DNA from: Pelecanus crispus
Taxonomy: Eukaryota; Chordata; Aves; Pelecaniformes; Pelecanidae
Assembly: GCF_030463565.1 (NCBI RefSeq)
Contig: NC_134644.1
Coordinates: 152,173,967 to 152,237,966, forward strand
DNA length: 64,000 bases
Direction: 5' to 3'
Below are positions 1-12,400 of the stretch, in pieces. Position 1 is the first letter of the stretch. Each line of letters starts with the position of its first letter. A model generated the notes under the pieces. It made no database searches. It was not told the origin of the DNA and saw nothing but the letters and a program-made list of their open reading frames with translations. Made by a program: the position numbers and the translations under genes.

Positions 1-3000
1 ACTGCTCTTTGTAGTAAAGATACTAAATGTTAAAAGCTTGATTGTATTAATTCTGGGTGTTTCTATGATCTTGGAAAACAAAATTCAGTGCCCCATTAGT
101 TGTAAAAAAAAATCATTAAAAGACATGAAATGACAATGGTTCAATATTACCGGACGGAGGTGCAGAGATGGGCACGTCACAAACATTTTGTGAAGATGCC
201 TTTCTGTGCATGTATACATGGACAAGATCATAACAAGAGTGTGAGTGACAGATCCGTGTTTGTTTATGTGAGCTCCTGCCAGCCTCCAAAGTATGATTAT
301 TACTGCAGCTACATACAGGGTCCTCCTAAAATATCATCAAAACCTGGCTGACTTTTATGATGAACGACATACCTACAGAGAGGGGAACCCAGTTTATCTC
401 CAGATGCTTACTCAGTAAGATGTAGTGTATCTGTGTGCTCTTCACATGTTCAACAGATGAATATTCCAGGGCTGTTGTGTGGATGTGTGATAACCTTAGG
501 AAGAGCCTCAAGCTGACTAACTAAAGCATAGAGAGGAGTCATTCAAATGTGCAATTTGGTATCTGTGCTTCTCTTGGTAGAGGCTCAGTTTCTGCACACC
601 TCTGGAAGCAATCCTTTCCCCACAGAGTCCCCAGGCTGGGGGTGTCACCTCTGAATTCCTCCCCAGGGCAGAACACCTCCGTTTCATTCCTGAACGGAGG
701 TGTCATTTTATGATTCTCTGTCTGATAACATATTGTACCAAGTGAGACAAAAAAGGCTTCCTTGGAAACCAACATGAGATTATTAACAGAGTCAGCTGGG
801 TAATTTGTTAGAGCATTTCTTTCAGCTTTAACAGCATTCTGCTGCTCCGGACTTGGATTGTCTGATCAGAGGCTACAAAACATCAGTGTTTCAAATGGAC
901 CTGTTATTTTCGGCTGGTAATACACTTATCAGTCTTCTTTGCATTTACCCTGTCTTCCACCTTCAGCAAATTCAGTAGCATCTGCAGGCAACACCCACTG
1001 GGTTCTGCAACTACTTCTTGGGCAGCATTCCACTGAAAATGCTGAACAGAAAATGTCCTTGTAAATATTTTAAAAGGGAAAAAGTAGAGTCTCTGCATAC
1101 AGAGATGTGGGGTCATAAATTCTTTTTTTTTTTTTTTTTTTTTTTTTTTGCTTAAACGCTACAGTTATAATTAATTTGTAAGTGCACAGAACGGTCAACA
1201 TTAGGAGCTAGTTTTGTATGGAAAGACCTTTAATCAAGAGTTCTGGATTTACTTTTCGAAGTTCCACTCCATCTTTTCTAGCAACTGAAGGCATATGAGC
1301 TAAAGAAAAAAAACTCACACAGAGTACAGTAGTCATTAAATTTTATTACGGTAGCTTTGAGTCGTTACCATCTAGGGAAGGGGAGATGCTTAATCTAAGA
1401 ACTGAAATTAATTTGTTTTATATTATCCTTCAAACTGGAAAACTACTTTGGAGTACCAAGATTATTATCACATTCCCAGAGCGCATATAAATGTCACTTT
1501 CTGAAAGTCAAAGTTGGAACTGTAAACCACAAAAATCCAATATTGCTACCACAACTTTTATTACAGCCACATATCTTTATATTCTAGCTATTACTGTTGC
1601 ACTATTAGTTTGTTACTTCCTAAACATCTGCTGTGTGTTCAAGACACAAAAGAAGGTGAGGTGTCTACCTTGGGGAGGCTATACATTTAGACAGATAATA
1701 AATCACACTGGGAATAGGAAGGAAGCATATTTAAGTCTTGTGATGAGGGCAAAGACTGCCCTGCTGTATTTTAGCTGCTCTGTTATAACCCACGGGTATA
1801 AACACTATTTTGGAATAAAAGTTAACAGGGGGAGTTATTCCAGAATGTCTTTGAGAAGTGGTTATTCATAAATAGGCAGCATGTCAGTTCACTTCTGCAA
1901 GCCTCAGACACTGCCTCTCAGTGTCTGTGTGTACCTATGTGTATATGGAAGGAGAATGAGACTTCTTTATTGAGCCGGGACATCCAGAGAGAAAAGGAAC
2001 TGAGACTGAGAGCCAAAACCTGAACTCAAAAGGCCATTAACGCCCTGCATGGTCTTTAGCTGAAAGCTGATACATAAATATTTTTAATTCTTGTACTGAA
2101 TATCAAGGGTCATATGTGATGACAGGAGATTTAAAATAAGATTTTGACCTTGAAGCGTGGAAATGTCAGAAGGGCTTTAAAAGCGCTGCTCCTCGTTGTG
2201 AGACAGGTAACAGTTAAATGTTTTGTTCGTGTAGTGATTAAGACTTCTCTGTGTCACCTGTCTTTATGTAATCCTACTGCTACACAGTGGTGGGCTGCTA
2301 GCACAGAAGCACATATAATCATTGCTACAATGCTGGGAGAGTGAATCTGAAGTGTGTGGGAAGAAGTGCCATGGAAAGCGTATCACACAGACAAACCGAA
2401 AGAGACAGTGCGGGGAGGTAAAGAGAGGCTAACGCCACCAGCGCCCCAGAATCCCAAAATGTGCTGGTGAAATCCCATCCTGGCTTCTGCAGCGCGGGAA
2501 GGAAGAGACGATGCTGCAGAGGGCACTTCTTCATGGTTAAGGTCTGCTTTTAATGACAGCTACTTTGTCAAGCCAAAAGGGAAGTAAATTGCAAGTAATT
2601 TGCAATAGGCGGGAGTTAGGAGAAAACTTTCACCTACCCAGACAGAGTTATATAAGGCCTGGGTTTTTTTCGGATCACTTGCCAGCTCCAGAAAACAAAT
2701 ATTATTTAGAAAGGTCTTATTAGTCCTCACTACTAAGTTGAGGGCTTCAGATCCTGGGACCACAGTGCCACACAGCCCATGCAGATCCTAAGCATGCTGC
2801 CCAAGCCCTCATCCCCCAAATTAGTGGAAAGGGGTGGGAATGGATGACTGTTGCACCCACTTCAGGTGGCATACGCTTTAGCTGTGCAGCAGCCCCCACG
2901 CAGGACCCCTAGCAGTTGCATTGCTCTCACTCAGTAGCAGGGGGTCTGATCTGCCTTGTAGCAATGGTCTCCTCCCACCTTTCTAAACGTTCTCCCTCAC

Positions 3001-6000
3001 TTTTTGTCTACCTTCGAGCCAAAGAGTGGCTAGTTTCTCAACAAGACCCTGCGAGGAGGGAAGCCACAGCCAAGGTGAGCAGGTCTGCCCCATTCCTGGC
3101 GTGAGTTCTGGTGAGGTGGGCATAGTCCACAGCCCATGCGTCCATCCCAACACCCCATGCACAGAAACCCGCCCTCCCCACCGTGTTCTGCCGCAGGAGG
3201 AGCTACTGCTCAGCTCCTTCTGCTCCTGCATGTAAGCCGTATGAGGCAGCTTTCCAGTGGGGCTGGGGAGACCTGCCAGCAGTGCTGCAGAGAGCAACGT
3301 GAGCGAGGGACACTTTAAATCAGGAGCCAAAGCTGACTTCTAAAGGCTTTTGTTGCTGTGTATGGTGTATTCAGCAGGCTTCACACAACCATGGGAACTT
3401 CTGTGGCTGTTTGTCATGCCTGCTTCTCATGCCAGCTTGTTGGAGGCCAGATAATATCATAAATTCAAGGAAGGCAACTTGCATTTCTTAAAATGCTATT
3501 GCATAAAATGTATATACTATAACATTTCCCTTATGAAACTACAGTTTTTGCTGTGCGTGTCTAAGCATTTGGAGACCTGGTTTTGACCAATGTCATGAAT
3601 TTCTTACTATGGAAATTTCTGGGCTGCGGAGTGCCTGTCTGTAGGTTGTATGGGATATCTCTGCCAGGAGCAACAGCAGGTCCTTGAGCTCAGCACCTGC
3701 TTACTGAAGGTAGATCACCTTGGGAAAATCAAGGTGGAAGAAGGGAGGGGACAGGAGGAAAGCAGAAAACTACTGAGGGCAAAATGAAAATGTTCAAGGA
3801 CAGGGTGAGAGTAGAAGAAAGTAGGGAGGCTGGGGGAGAGGCTCATAGCACAGAAAAGAGAGAGCAGAGAAGGCAAATCATGATCTGCTTGTGTACCTAC
3901 CCAGAGACAGAGGGAGTTGCAAAGGAGGGGTAAGGTGTACCTGTGGGGCACTGCACTGAGGAGGGCATCTTGCTCTGGGTGCTTAGCATGCTCTGTCTCC
4001 CCAGGAAAGCAACCTCCAGAGATTCAGAAGCTCCACATGGAGCTGCTTCATCTGCTTACAATTAGTCTGACTGCAAAAGTTGTTTGAGTGAGGATTTGTC
4101 TTTCTTCGTTATCCCTTTACCTCCTTTTAGGATTGAACTTCCAGGAGGGGAGGCCACCAGGCCAACAATAAAGGGTCATTAATCTTGATGATACCCTATT
4201 CAAGGGAAAGAAAGAATGTGGTCACGGAGTGGCCCGGGCCATGGGCCCTACACAAGTAGAAACTGCACATACTGCCATCAGTCTAGAGCTGATTTATGTT
4301 CCTGGGTCAGAGGTTTGCAATTTTTTTTCCTCTGTTCACTGCAACACCCTCAAAAAAAAAAAAGAAGAGAAAATGAGTATTTATGCTCTTTGATGTGAAA
4401 AATTCTCTCTGGCTAAAGGTCAGTGCTTCAAGCAATGGTGACTCCAGAGAGGTGCTGAGTGCACCGCACACAGGACCAGTCTGCGAGCAAGCATGCTGCC
4501 TTTGCTGTCAGGCTCCGAAGGCAGCACTTTGGTACTCCAGGTCAACCCTAAGCCTTCTTCGTTAGCATTAGCTTTGGCTTGTTTTGAAAATATAAGATCT
4601 GTCTTGATCCAGAGGCTTGGGACATTTCTGAGAGTGCTTTCATCTGTAGACCCTGTAGCAAGAGCTCCTGCATTAGTATGACTTTATGGGAAGACTCTTG
4701 CTTAGGTCCCCCTATGCATTAATTATAACTGGAACTCATTTCTCTGCTAAGCTTCAAGTTACACTTCAAGCAACAAAGCTTTGTAGGTAAGTAGAGAAAA
4801 CTATTAACAGAGCCAGGAGCTACAGAATATGCAGATTACTTTTATATAAAGTGGGACACATGCAGGCAAGTCACACAGTTGCAGCATAAGCACCCAAACT
4901 GTGCATGAAAAAAAGGAAAAAATTGCAGGTTTACTGAGAAAAAGAGAGAGAAGAAGAGGCCTACAGTTTTTGGGTGGAGCCTTATTTTCTCCCCGATCCT
5001 CCCATGTTGGGCGTGCTCTGGGTGGAAGGATGCAGGAGTCGGTGGCACTGTGCAACCTGTGTTGCCCTTCAGCTCCTGTCCCCACTGCACCTCCATTAGT
5101 CCCTGAAGAAGTCATGGGAGGAGGACGCTGGAAAGCAAAGAATGAGTCTGAGGATACAGAGAACTAATAGTACAGGAAAATCCTGGAAAGCATGAGGTGA
5201 ACACTTAATGCAAAGCACAGATTTGCCTCCCACTCTCAGCGACTGTATCTCACATTGTATTGTCTTTAATCGTTGCTCAGGAGCTATGACATGCAGTAAT
5301 CTACTTCTTCAGCTTCATTTATATATAAGAATATAAGACATGACAGAGTCTTATCAAAATAGAACTAGTGGGACTGCAAAACAAACACTTAATTAAAGCT
5401 GAGTGTTTCTAATTAAATCCAGTAGGATGAACACATTACAATGAATGTCATTTCCAGTAGTGTCCCTAGAAATGACAAATCAAAGCGGCTGTGAGGGGCA
5501 CAACCCACGGAGCACCACCATGCATGTTCACATGATGGTTTCCCTGAGAGGCATCTCCAGAAGCTGCTGGCAAGCCACGTGCGGCATGGCCTCCTGGAGC
5601 AACATCCTTGAGCCACCGCTGCAACATGGTGATAATTGTCATAGCCGGCACTGTTTTGCAAGAGAAACCAGATGAACCAAAAAAGGAAGAAAAGGGAAAT
5701 AACCCAGGGATACCTTGCAGCTCCAGCTGAATTCAGCAAGGATATCTGCATGCCAGTGGGAATCCAGCCCGACTCTTGTAATCACAGGTATTTTGGTAAA
5801 AGTGGCAGTTAAGTTAAGGTTACCTGAGTGTCCTTGGCGAGCGCTTGTTTGCCAGTCACGCTTTGCTTTCTGAAATTTTGACCTTCTAGACTGTACTTTA
5901 GGGCCACACCAGGCACAAAAGTTTATCTGGCATGAAAACTTATGGCAAGGACAAGAAAATTATTTGCCTTACAGAAACTACATAAACTTTTCTGAGCTGT

Positions 6001-8090
6001 TTCATGACTCATTCGAATCTCTCTAACACACAGATTTCCTTAGGATATAAGAGTCAGTAAGGTTTTAAAAATCAAGGAGCAAGGTACCATGAATGCCATT
6101 AAAAATCTAGTTGCCTGAAAATAAACAATGATATAACAGGATGGTCCCAAAACCTGCTTTCAAGCAGAGATTCTTGATTCTTGCTGCCAAACCTGACTAG
6201 AGGCTGGCCCCTGATAGCTCGTACCTGGCTGTGGCAGCCCTGCACACTGGGAGTGCATTGCACTGTCCACAACAAACACTTTCCAGGTTTAGTAAATTAA
6301 ATGTCTGCAGCCTGTACTAAGGAATAATGCAAAAACATGAGTTAAACAAGCTTATTTTAGTGCACTGAGCTGGAACCATATATACCTTGTTCTCAGGAAA
6401 GAGGAGTGTGTTCATAGGCTAAAAGAGGCGATCAGCTGCAGAGATGGGAACAAAGGAAGACCTTTGGGGGAATTCCTTCAGAAAAATACCTGAAATTATG
6501 TTTTTACAAAAAAAAAAAAATCTGGTTCTGTTTGTGAGGAACCAATGGATGAGCCAGCTTTAGGAGGAATGAGTTAGCAGTGAGTAGCTGATAGCAGCAG
6601 GGTGGTAATTTCTGTCTGAAACAGCTTAAATGCCCTCAACCCCCAAACAGAATCTCAACAGAGGGCACTGGAAGCTGCCTCCCTTCCCCAGAAAATCACA
6701 GATTTTGGAGAAAACCAGGCCAAGGTGCTAGGTGTTCCCCTAGGACCAGCTACAGTGTTAGGACACTTGTAATTATAGAGACACTCTTTCTGGGCAGTTT
6801 GAATCACAGATGCTTTTAGTCTTCTCTCCCTGTTGAGTTTTTGTCTTTTTCATTGCTTAGGAGGGAAATGCCTCATCCTTACCTCCTGTGCCAAGGCTTC
6901 CTCTGGTAATGGCCAACAGAGCTAAGGTCTCAGCTGCCGTTGCCGGAGCACGTGGTGCAGAGCACTGCCGGTGCTGATGGGAGGAGCCAGCTGTCTTGAG
7001 CAATGGCACCTTCGGCATTTATCCCTAAGACTCGTGGCTTCTCAGGTACCAAACACTGGTGGGCATGGCGGGAGGGCTGGGAAGGACTGCTGAGGCAGCA
7101 GGGTTTTCCACCACAGCCTGTGGGGAAAGGCAAGATAACCAAGGCTGGTCAGCTTATTCAGAATATTCTTCAAACATAAAAAACACGGTGACAATGAGTT
7201 AGCTTCTTAACACGTTGTTTTTTTTCATTCCTGGTGAGGAGAAAGTAAAGGAATTTTAAAATGGTATGAAGGAAAGCTTGCACTAGACCGGATAACGGTG
7301 AGGCACTGGACTTCACTGCCTGGGGTGACGGTGGGACCCAGCACTGGAGACTGGATTATCCTGCCAGGAACAGGCTTGGCTATCATGTCAAGACTAACAG
7401 AAGTATGCTTCATCCTGCCTTGGCCAACGGGAATGACTGGGGTGATCTCCTGAGGCCCCTAGCAGTCATATTCTTCTTCCATGCCTCTCAATTGTCACTT
7501 CCTCCTGCCCTTTTTGCCCAATTAAAATAATGACAATCCTGTTCATCACTGTTCACCTTAGGCTGCTATATTTCTCCGTGCTGTATGTGAACTGCACTAA
7601 AATCAAGTCTCTGCTGATCACAAATTTGCCAGCATACCAGTGGGACTTGACGACGCTGTACCAATTTATGTCGTATTTGCACTGCAGAAAAGACTTGCGG
7701 CAAGATATTTATAGGAAGTCATTCCATATGTAGAAGAATATTGTTATGCACTGGAAACAGATTGCAGTCCAGAGTAAAACAAAACACGGAGAAATAGTCT
7801 TTATTCACATATCCTATAGCATAATCACCCACAAGGCTGTCAAATGAGGCCAAATCCTTTTTTGGTTTTGGTGATCAGTAGGCAGAAACGCCATGCATCC
7901 CTACCAGGAAGACAGGATTTGACCCACAACAGAGCCTGGGCACAGCATGGGATGAGCCTGGTGGGAACAGGGCTACTTTCAACAGTTCCCATGCTCCTCT
8001 CCCCAAATCATGTTGATCCATGACCTTTATCAGCCATGGCAAATCTGGGGGAACAGTAATGCATTTTGGCATCCCCTTCGCATGCCCTCA
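1..8090. other. Intergenic DNA, no gene recognised
   Basis: No open frame here has splice-bounded or family-like content; the longest are short and look like chance. Visible items are a 27-nt T run (1,123-1,149), a purine-rich block on the plus strand (about 3,722-3,880) and GC-richer patches near 2,900-3,300. In other vertebrates the region beyond the RRM2B 3' end leads towards NCALD, so distal regulatory DNA or untranslated NCALD exons are possible, but nothing in the sequence shows them. Confidence 0.6.
1123..1149. repeat. Poly-T homopolymer run (27 nt)
   Basis: An uninterrupted run of 27 T. I see no attached retroposon body or target-site duplication, so it is treated as a simple repeat and not as the tail of a processed copy. 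Confidence 0.9.
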
Positions 8091-8094
8091 CAGG

Positions 8095-8200
8095 CACACA
8101 GAATGGTTGAGGAGGGAAGGGACCTCTGGAGGTCATCTGGTCCAAGCCCCCTCCTCAACCAGGGCCAGCCAGAGCAGGCTGCCCTGCACCATGTGCAGCT
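8095..8200 (-). mobile_element. CR1 LINE fragment (3' region)
   Basis: The plus strand reads like the reverse complement of the 3' part of avian CR1: an 'acagaatggttgagg' segment, then 'gggacctctggaggtcatc', then a segment with 'tccaagccccctcctcaa'. The element therefore lies on the minus strand. It is a short, 5'-truncated remnant of about 100 bp without coding capacity, as most avian CR1 copies are. The family is recognised from memory of the consensus; the subfamily cannot be given. Confidence 0.85.
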
Positions 8201-9403
8201 GAGCTCTTGTTTCTCATGTCTTTATTAATAAAACATTGGGTTTTTTTAAGTTTGAGTAAGGTGCTAAACAAATCAAAACGTGGAGAAGATGTGTGGTGAT
8301 GAAGATTTAACAAAATTAAAGAGAAAATGCCATAAATACTTTTTCTTATCCCAGTCATATAGAAGACGCCAGAAAACACCTGATAGGCTGCAAATTAAAC
8401 AAGAAAGGCACAAACATATATGCAAATACACAAAATATTGGGGGGGATATGCCTTAAATAACGTTCAAAACTGACTTGCATTAAGCAGCATCTGAAAACA
8501 CTGTTGATGCAACACTGCAAGATTTGGGCCTCGGTTTTCTTCAAATAGGTTTGGCCATTCTTTGACCTTTACCTTGCTCCAGACGGCTCTCTTTCAGACT
8601 GACCGACTACAGCTTTATTTGGAAATCAAAAGAGCACCAAGTGACTTTCCTGAGGGATGGCTTGTGCTCATTGTCTGGGGTGTTAAATTGTTTTAAGAGT
8701 CCCTGGCAGGGTCTTGGCCCAAACAAGTGATGACACTTGATCTCGGAGCAGATAACAGCCACTAGTTTAATTTACTAGTGTAGATGTGGCCTGAAAGTCT
8801 AAGCTGGAGTGGGTGAGCTTTACAAAGACACTAGGACTTACATAGCAACACAGTGAAAAATGCTAATCACAGGGACAAGAAAGGTGGGAATTTCTGTGTT
8901 TATTTATCCCGAGTAGTTAATCACAGCATGTTTCTAGAAAATCAAATATGGCTTTCAAGACAAAAGAGTTCGTGCAATAAGCAGGTTTTGTGGGACACCA
9001 TGCGAAGCAAACCTTAAAGGCTTCAAAAAAAAGTGTTCTTTATGCCACAAAGACCTGGTGTGCAAATTATTTACTTTCTGCTGATGTATTTGAAGAGCTT
9101 CCCAATGGCTGCTGGAAAGGGCTGTTACCAGACTCCATGTGGCAGCGGTGTACCTTGGCTCTCAGCTAAACAGCTCCAGCTTCACACCGCCGCTCTGCAG
9201 CATCAACGACTGGCCTGTGCTATATGCTCACAAGCTGGCGATGCAGCCAAAACCAAAATTTGACTCACTGTATAATTTCTTCTAGGAGGTACAAACCTGC
9301 TCTTAATGAAAATTTAATGTTCTGTGACTCACAACTCCATTGAAGTTTACAGAAATCTTTATGGTGGTGACATTTATTAGCAAAGTAACAGGTACAACTT
9401 TGG
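8201..9403. other. Intergenic DNA, nothing recognised
   Basis: Ordinary AT-leaning sequence. No exon, repeat or RNA gene can be supported here. Confidence 0.6.
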
Positions 9404-9487
9404 TTATTTAGAGCCAGCTAGAATTATCTTAATGAGTCCTCTCAGTTATTTAGAGCCAGTTAGAATTATCTTAATGAGTCCTCTTGT
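9404..9487. repeat. 42-bp tandem duplication, two copies
   Basis: Two head-to-tail copies of a 42-bp unit (9,404-9,445 and 9,446-9,487). Both begin 'ttatttagagccag' and run through 'tagaattatcttaatgag'. They differ by about one base in the first 40 (c versus t in 'agcta/agtta') and diverge at the last bases. The near identity points to a recent local duplication. No function is visible. Confidence 0.95.
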
Positions 9488-12400
9488 TAGGAGCTCTTGA
9501 ATAATCTTATCTTCTCTATACAACAAGAGCAATTCACACTTACAGACCAAAATAGGTCTCAATCAACCCACAAATTCCAATTATAGACTTTATGGGTTTG
9601 GACATTGCCTTGAGACTAAGCTACTGAATATTTTGTTAGCAAATTGCAGTGATAACCCTACAACTGTGTTCAAAATTATTTCCTTTTATGTATTTCTTTC
9701 CCACCATGTTATTTCCTTCAAAATACAAGGTGTAATTTTCTTTCCTCTTTCACAGTATATTATTCTATTCCGAGACTGTTTATCTTTCCTTTCTTCTATT
9801 TGCACCTCAGAAGACTGCTAAAAACAAAACGCATTTTTTTTGCCAGATAGCAATTGACAAAGAATAGCTTTAATTTAGTACAACCACAGAACTATGAGTT
9901 TTGGGCAAGACAGCATTAGCAATGACATGTTCTTATCCAGTAGGGTTGTTACAGACCCAATGGAAACTCGACAAAAACAGGGAAGCTCAGATTTAGTCCT
10001 ATGAAATTGTGCCTAAGACCCTTCTTACCGTACTTCCCTAAGTTTCCTGCAGGGCACTCACGTTCAGACCAGTACTGAACTGTTGAGTTGTATTTCTGGA
10101 CACTTCTAAAGAACCAGGATATTTTTGCCATATTTTACCCAAGAGGTTGCATTTCAACTAACACAATTTTACTTAAAAATACCTTTTTTTAGTCTGTTAG
10201 TAAGATATTTCAGAAAAAAAACTAGGTGCAAGGAATAATATAAATAAATATTTTTGCTCAGGTTAACTAAAAGATTATCCTTTTGGCATATGTTCTTTTA
10301 CAAATAAGTCAAAATTCTGTGGCTTTTCAAGAAAGATGCTGACTTTGCTTGTCCCATGGTTTGTGCAATATGTTTTTACACTAACCTCAAAAAGAAGGAA
10401 CTCTTGGAAGATGAACCATAACAACTTCAAAATTTGTTTCACATGAGTAGAAAATTTATTTAAAGTCTGGTGAGAAATTAAATTATGGATGTTAATGCAA
10501 TTCCATCTTGTTATCCAGTACACACAGTTCTTCGAAACATAATCAAATACAGGTATTGATTTTTTAAAAATGGATGTTATTTATTAACAACTAAATTGAG
10601 ATTTTCCTTTAAGTTACAGTGGCTTTGCTACCTTAAAACCCACCATGAAAAGACCTATAGCTCTTTGAGACACTTGATTTTCTTTTACCATAATATATTT
10701 TCACATGGCTTGGTCTCTGTAAACGGTAGTGAGGATGACCCTAAAAGCAGAACTAAACTGCCTTGTCCCCAGCCTAAAGGCACTGAGGAAATGACCAGCT
10801 GAGGCAGCCAATTCCTCACTGTTACAGACAACTCTGTTGATCAACAGCTTCCACTTACCTGAGACCCTTTTCAATTCACCAAAGTAAATACACTCCTGCA
10901 AACATCCCAACAACGTCAGAACCTCTGTGCATGCCTGTGGTGTCCTCCTAGTGTTTGCTTTACCAGGTAGCAATATTAGGAGGAGGGAGTGGGACTGGGA
11001 AGGAAAAGGGACATGCAGCGCTAGGAAAGACATTGTTTGGAAAAAGGATATTTTGGAGGAAAAGAAGGCATGCCGAGACTGTAATAACAACCCTCTGAGA
11101 GTTCAAATACATAACTACAACATTACAGTTTCATAAAATGACTCTATAGTAATGCATGTCATCTTTGAAAAAAGCCTTGGGTTGAATTTTGATAGTTGAA
11201 TGGAAGCTCTGCATGGAAGAAATAAAGCCCTTCCAGTAACACCCCCAGCATCCATGGCCTTCTCCCCCAGCTTACACTGGTGTAGTGAGAGGTAGTCAGG
11301 TCCTAGCTGATGTCACTTACATGCATTTTTCTCTCCTTCTATAGCATGCTAACATTGCCACCTTCCAAGGGGGTGGGAGGACTTGGAGCTTTTTTCCTTA
11401 GATGGACGTGACTGAAATAGGGATAGCTAACCCATCGCATGCAAAGGATGTGCCAGCTCCCCTCCCAGCCCCAAAGGAGCAAACCAGAACACAGGAGCCA
11501 CCGAAGCTTCTGTGCTAAAATGTAGGCAAGAAGATCGAGCAGATCAAGAAGAGCTGTTCTTAACACCACAGCGTGATACACACCTGGCACATGAAAAGAT
11601 CAGATACATAGTGGGCTTCCTGGTGCTGAAGTCCATGCAACCTAAAAATAAGTTCCCCAAGCACTTTTCACTGTGCAGAGGCAAATCTTTCCCAAGCAGT
11701 GGGTCTAACAGACCAGATAAGGCAGATGTGACTGAGCTAATGAATCGAGATATGCAGCAGGTAACTGGAGAGAGAGGCATAGCCTTGAATGACCTAGGTT
11801 AGGGTTGTACTGCAAAAAGAGATTTCATGCTCCTTTTTTTTTATTTTTTCCCTTGAAAAGCATCCTTTGCTTTCTGTGGCAGAGAGGACAAACCCATCTC
11901 CTGAGCAATTATCTACCTCCCATGCAAATCCATGAGATATGTATAGTAGAAAGAAACTGCCTCCAGGTACAACTCCCTGAGAGACATGAGGCTGCGTTCA
12001 AGATCTGGTGCTCCTCAGAAGTGACCTGCAGCTGGGGATCTATCAAGCGGTTGCTGAAAGATCAGCTGTGACAGCCTTGGAATAATCATCATGAACCACT
12101 TCTGTTTCTGGAGGTTCTTCATCATGAACTGATACGTTTTAACACCAGGTGTTCAGCATCTGCTCTGATTTCCAGTGTGACTTAGGACCAAAACCGCACC
12201 CAGGACATCTCAAGTCAAGTCCAGTATCTTGTGGTTAAACCCAGGTTGTTCCTCAGGAAGCCACCTTCACAGGTTTAAAGACAAGATTTGGTGCTGAGCC
12301 AATGCCAGACATACGGGATGTATATCCCTATGTATATAGGGGACAAAACAACTTCAAGCACTGTCCTGCAGCCACCTGCAGTGTTTAACCATCAGCATGC

